Assembly (NCBI RefSeq): GCF_021735935.1
Contig: NZ_WMDZ01000001.1
Location: 1-64,000 of the forward strand
DNA: 64,000 nt
Direction: 5' to 3'
Origin: Sulfitobacter sp. M39
GTDB lineage: Bacteria; Pseudomonadota; Alphaproteobacteria; Rhodobacterales; Rhodobacteraceae
Position numbers and translations under genes: made by a program. Positions 62,379 through 64,000 of this stretch are shown here, piece after piece. The notes under the pieces were generated by a model. That model worked only from the letters and a program-made list of their open reading frames with translations, was not told the DNA's origin and searched no databases. Positions within the stretch are counted from its first letter, which is position 1, and each line of letters starts with the position of its first letter.

Positions 62379-63800
62379 ATGATGCACGCTATTCTCCTTT
62401 GCGGCGGGTCGGGTACACGTCTTTGGCCCCTGTCGCGCAAATGCTACCCCAAACAGTTTGCCAAGCTGATGGGGGATGAAAGCCTGTTCCAGATTTCGGC
62501 AAAGCGTCTGACCGGCCCCGGATTCGCCCCTCCGATTGTGGTGACTGGCGACCCGTTCCGGTTCATCGTGACCGAACAACTGGCGCAGGTGGAACGGGCG
62601 GCGCAGGCGATCCTGATCGAACCCGAGGGGCGCAATACCGCCCCTGCGATCCTTGCCGCGGCGCTGTATATTGCGCGCAGTGACGCGCAAGCGCTGATGC
62701 TGGTCGCGCCGTCAGATCATGTGATCCCCGACTGCGATGCTTTTGCCCAGACCGTACAAGCCGCGGTGCCGCGCGCGCAGGCCGGTAATCTGGTGACCTT
62801 TGGCATCACGCCTACGCGGGCCGAAACCGGCTATGGCTATCTTGAGCTGGCCGAGGGGGCGGACGCGCGCGCCAGAACCCCGCAACCCCTTGCGCGCTTT
62901 GTCGAAAAGCCGGATCGCGCACAGGCGCAGGGGATGCTGCAGGCGGGGAATTTCCTGTGGAACGCCGGGATCTTCCTGTTCACGGCGCAGACGATAATTG
63001 CGGCCTATCAGACCCACGCGCCCGAGATGGTGCGCGCGGTGCGCGCATCGCTTGACGGGGCGACTTCTGATCTGGGGCTGACCCGTCTCGCGCCCGAGGC
63101 TTGGGGGCAAGCCGATGATATCTCTATCGATTATGCAATCATGGAGAAGGCGGACAACCTCGCGGTGATGCCGTTCGCCGCCGGATGGTCCGACCTGGGC
63201 GGTTGGGATGCCGTCTGGCTGGAAAGCGGGCCGGACGCGGCGGGAAATGTCTGTTCTGACAATGCCACGGCGATTGATTGTGCGGGCACGCTGCTGCGGT
63301 CTGAAACCGACGGATTGCAGCTGGTCGGCATCGGTTTGGACAATATCATCGCCGTCGCCATGGGCGATGCGGTGCTGGTGGCGGATAAATCGCAGGCGCA
63401 GCGGGTGAAGGAAGCGGTTGATGCGCTCAAGCAACGGGATGCCAGCCAAGCAGTGCAGCTGCCGCGCGACTATCGGCCTTGGGGGTGGTACGAAAGCCTT
63501 GTGATCGGCGGGCGGTTTCAGGTGAAGCGCATCGTGGTCAACCCCGGTGCAGCCCTGAGCCTGCAAAGCCATCACCACCGGTCGGAACATTGGATCGTGG
63601 TCGAAGGCACCGCGAAAGTGACCGTGGATGACACCGTGAAACTGATCAGCGAGAACCAGTCGATCTACATCCCGCTAGGGTCCGTGCACCGGATGGAGAA
63701 CCCCGGCAAACTGCCCATGGTTTTGATCGAGGTACAGACCGGCAGCTATTTTGGCGAGGATGATATTATCCGCTACGAGGATGTCTATGCGCGGGCGTAA
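62379..63800 (+). CDS. manC: Mannose-1-phosphate guanylyltransferase / mannose-6-phosphate isomerase
   Basis: The 473-residue bifunctional type II enzyme starts MMHAILLCGGSGTRLWPLSRKCYPKQFAKLMGDES (GTP-binding), has VEKPDRAQAQGMLQAGNFLWNAGIFLF and a C-terminal cupin isomerase domain with RPWGWYESL, SLQSHHHRSEHWIVVEGTAKVT and PLGSVHRMENPGK. It produces GDP-mannose, the substrate of gmd next to it. A terminator follows. Confidence 0.97.
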   Translation: MMHAILLCGGSGTRLWPLSRKCYPKQFAKLMGDESLFQISAKRLTGPGFAPPIVVTGDPFRFIVTEQLAQVERAAQAILIEPEGRNTAPAILAAALYIARSDAQALMLVAPSDHVIPDCDAFAQTVQAAVPRAQAGNLVTFGITPTRAETGYGYLELAEGADARARTPQPLARFVEKPDRAQAQGMLQAGNFLWNAGIFLFTAQTIIAAYQTHAPEMVRAVRASLDGATSDLGLTRLAPEAWGQADDISIDYAIMEKADNLAVMPFAAGWSDLGGWDAVWLESGPDAAGNVCSDNATAIDCAGTLLRSETDGLQLVGIGLDNIIAVAMGDAVLVADKSQAQRVKEAVDALKQRDASQAVQLPRDYRPWGWYESLVIGGRFQVKRIVVNPGAALSLQSHHHRSEHWIVVEGTAKVTVDDTVKLISENQSIYIPLGSVHRMENPGKLPMVLIEVQTGSYFGEDDIIRYEDVYARA

Positions 63801-63825
63801 GGCTTCGTCTGTCCTGGCAACGAAA

Positions 63826-63850
63826 AAAGCGCCCCCTCTAGGGGCGCTTT
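63826..63850. terminator. Terminator between manC and bioY
   Basis: AAAGCGCCCC pairs with GGGGCGCTTT around five bases, with an A-run on the left; it is bidirectional and fits the convergent bioY. Confidence 0.9.
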
Positions 63851-63874
63851 CGCTGTTCCAGGCTTTGCGTCGGA

Positions 63875-64000
63875 TCAGCTGCGCGACAGGACGCTGGCGG
63901 GGCGCGCTTTGGCCAGACCGCTGGTGATAAAGCCTGCAAGCACCGCTTTGATGATGTCACCGGGGATGAACACGGTCACCAGCGCGGCGGATTCAAGCAG
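63875..64000 (-). CDS. bioY: Biotin transporter BioY, C-terminal end
   Basis: The last 41 codons of a minus-strand gene are visible, reading LLESAALVTVFIPGDIIKAV then LAGFITSGLAKARPASVLSR and Ser before the stop. The FIPGDIIKA segment with its Asp and Lys is the conserved end of BioY, the biotin-specific S-component of an ECF transporter. The rest lies beyond the window edge. Confidence 0.85.
   Translation of the reverse strand: MLESAALVTVFIPGDIIKAVLAGFITSGLAKARPASVLSRS

Overview
The window looks like a chromosomal segment of a marine alphaproteobacterium of the Roseobacter group (Rhodobacterales). The evidence is a G+C-rich sequence with strong third-position bias, split b/b' genes in the F0 operon, a ParA-like MipZ, a membrane-anchored cytochrome cy, a monomeric isocitrate dehydrogenase, a small SRP RNA and several TRAP/ABC uptake systems. 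No phage, insertion sequence, CRISPR array or plasmid gene was seen. The genus is inference only.

Layout. 1-3 kb: end of a TRIC-type channel gene, then a minus-strand operon of three overlapping peptide deformylase genes (one with a damaged active site), fmt and a small membrane protein. 3-10.6 kb: a PatB-like C-S lyase, a conserved unknown gene, a glutathionyl-hydroquinone reductase, smc, a small lipoprotein and a FadR-type regulator with a likely autoregulatory operator. 10.6-13.3 kb: the F0 ATP synthase operon atpI-B-E-b'-b. 13.4-16.6 kb: ArsR regulator, a 25-residue membrane peptide, a LysR-EamA pair and a divergent azoreductase. 16.7-22.6 kb: ffh, chorismate mutase, rpsP, a 49-residue protein, rimM, trmD, a long PurC, rplS and rpmE, all co-oriented. 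22.8-28 kb: mipZ, MarR, fumarylacetoacetase and a lone peptide-type ABC binding protein. 28-31.3 kb: a TRAP transporter operon and tRNA-Met. 31.3-35.2 kb: hemE, hemC, a fasciclin protein and hemF. 35.2-39.9 kb: an SDR lacking its catalytic Lys, RsmC-like methyltransferase, clpS, a HAD hydrolase and a SPOR-tailed DD-carboxypeptidase. 39.9-45.6 kb: yejABEF. 45.8-50.6 kb: cytochrome cy, prephenate dehydratase, an SRPBCC protein, nudC, SRP RNA, a zinc peptidase and a DUF202 protein. 50.6-53.5 kb: dnaX-ybaB-recR. 53.5-58.4 kb: 3-hydroxyacyl-CoA dehydrogenase-like protein, histidine phosphatase, TetR with a 21-bp palindrome, and icd behind a foldable leader. 58.6-63.8 kb: phosphomannomutase, gmd, fcl and manC, together a GDP-mannose to GDP-L-fucose pathway. 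The window closes inside bioY.

The content is mostly housekeeping: co- and post-translational handling of new proteins (def/fmt, SRP RNA plus Ffh, ribosomal proteins and their modification), energy metabolism, haem synthesis, chromosome maintenance and nucleotide-sugar supply. I did not find a convincing undescribed multigene system. The points most worth a second look are the degenerate deformylase in a triple tandem array, the SDR without its Lys, foldable leaders upstream of icd, ffh and rplS, putative operators beside the GntR and TetR genes, a DnaA box upstream of smc, a 38-bp repeat abutting two stop codons, and two very small membrane-protein genes. Start codons were chosen from ribosome-binding sites and family N-termini. 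Everything rests on reading the sequence without database searches.
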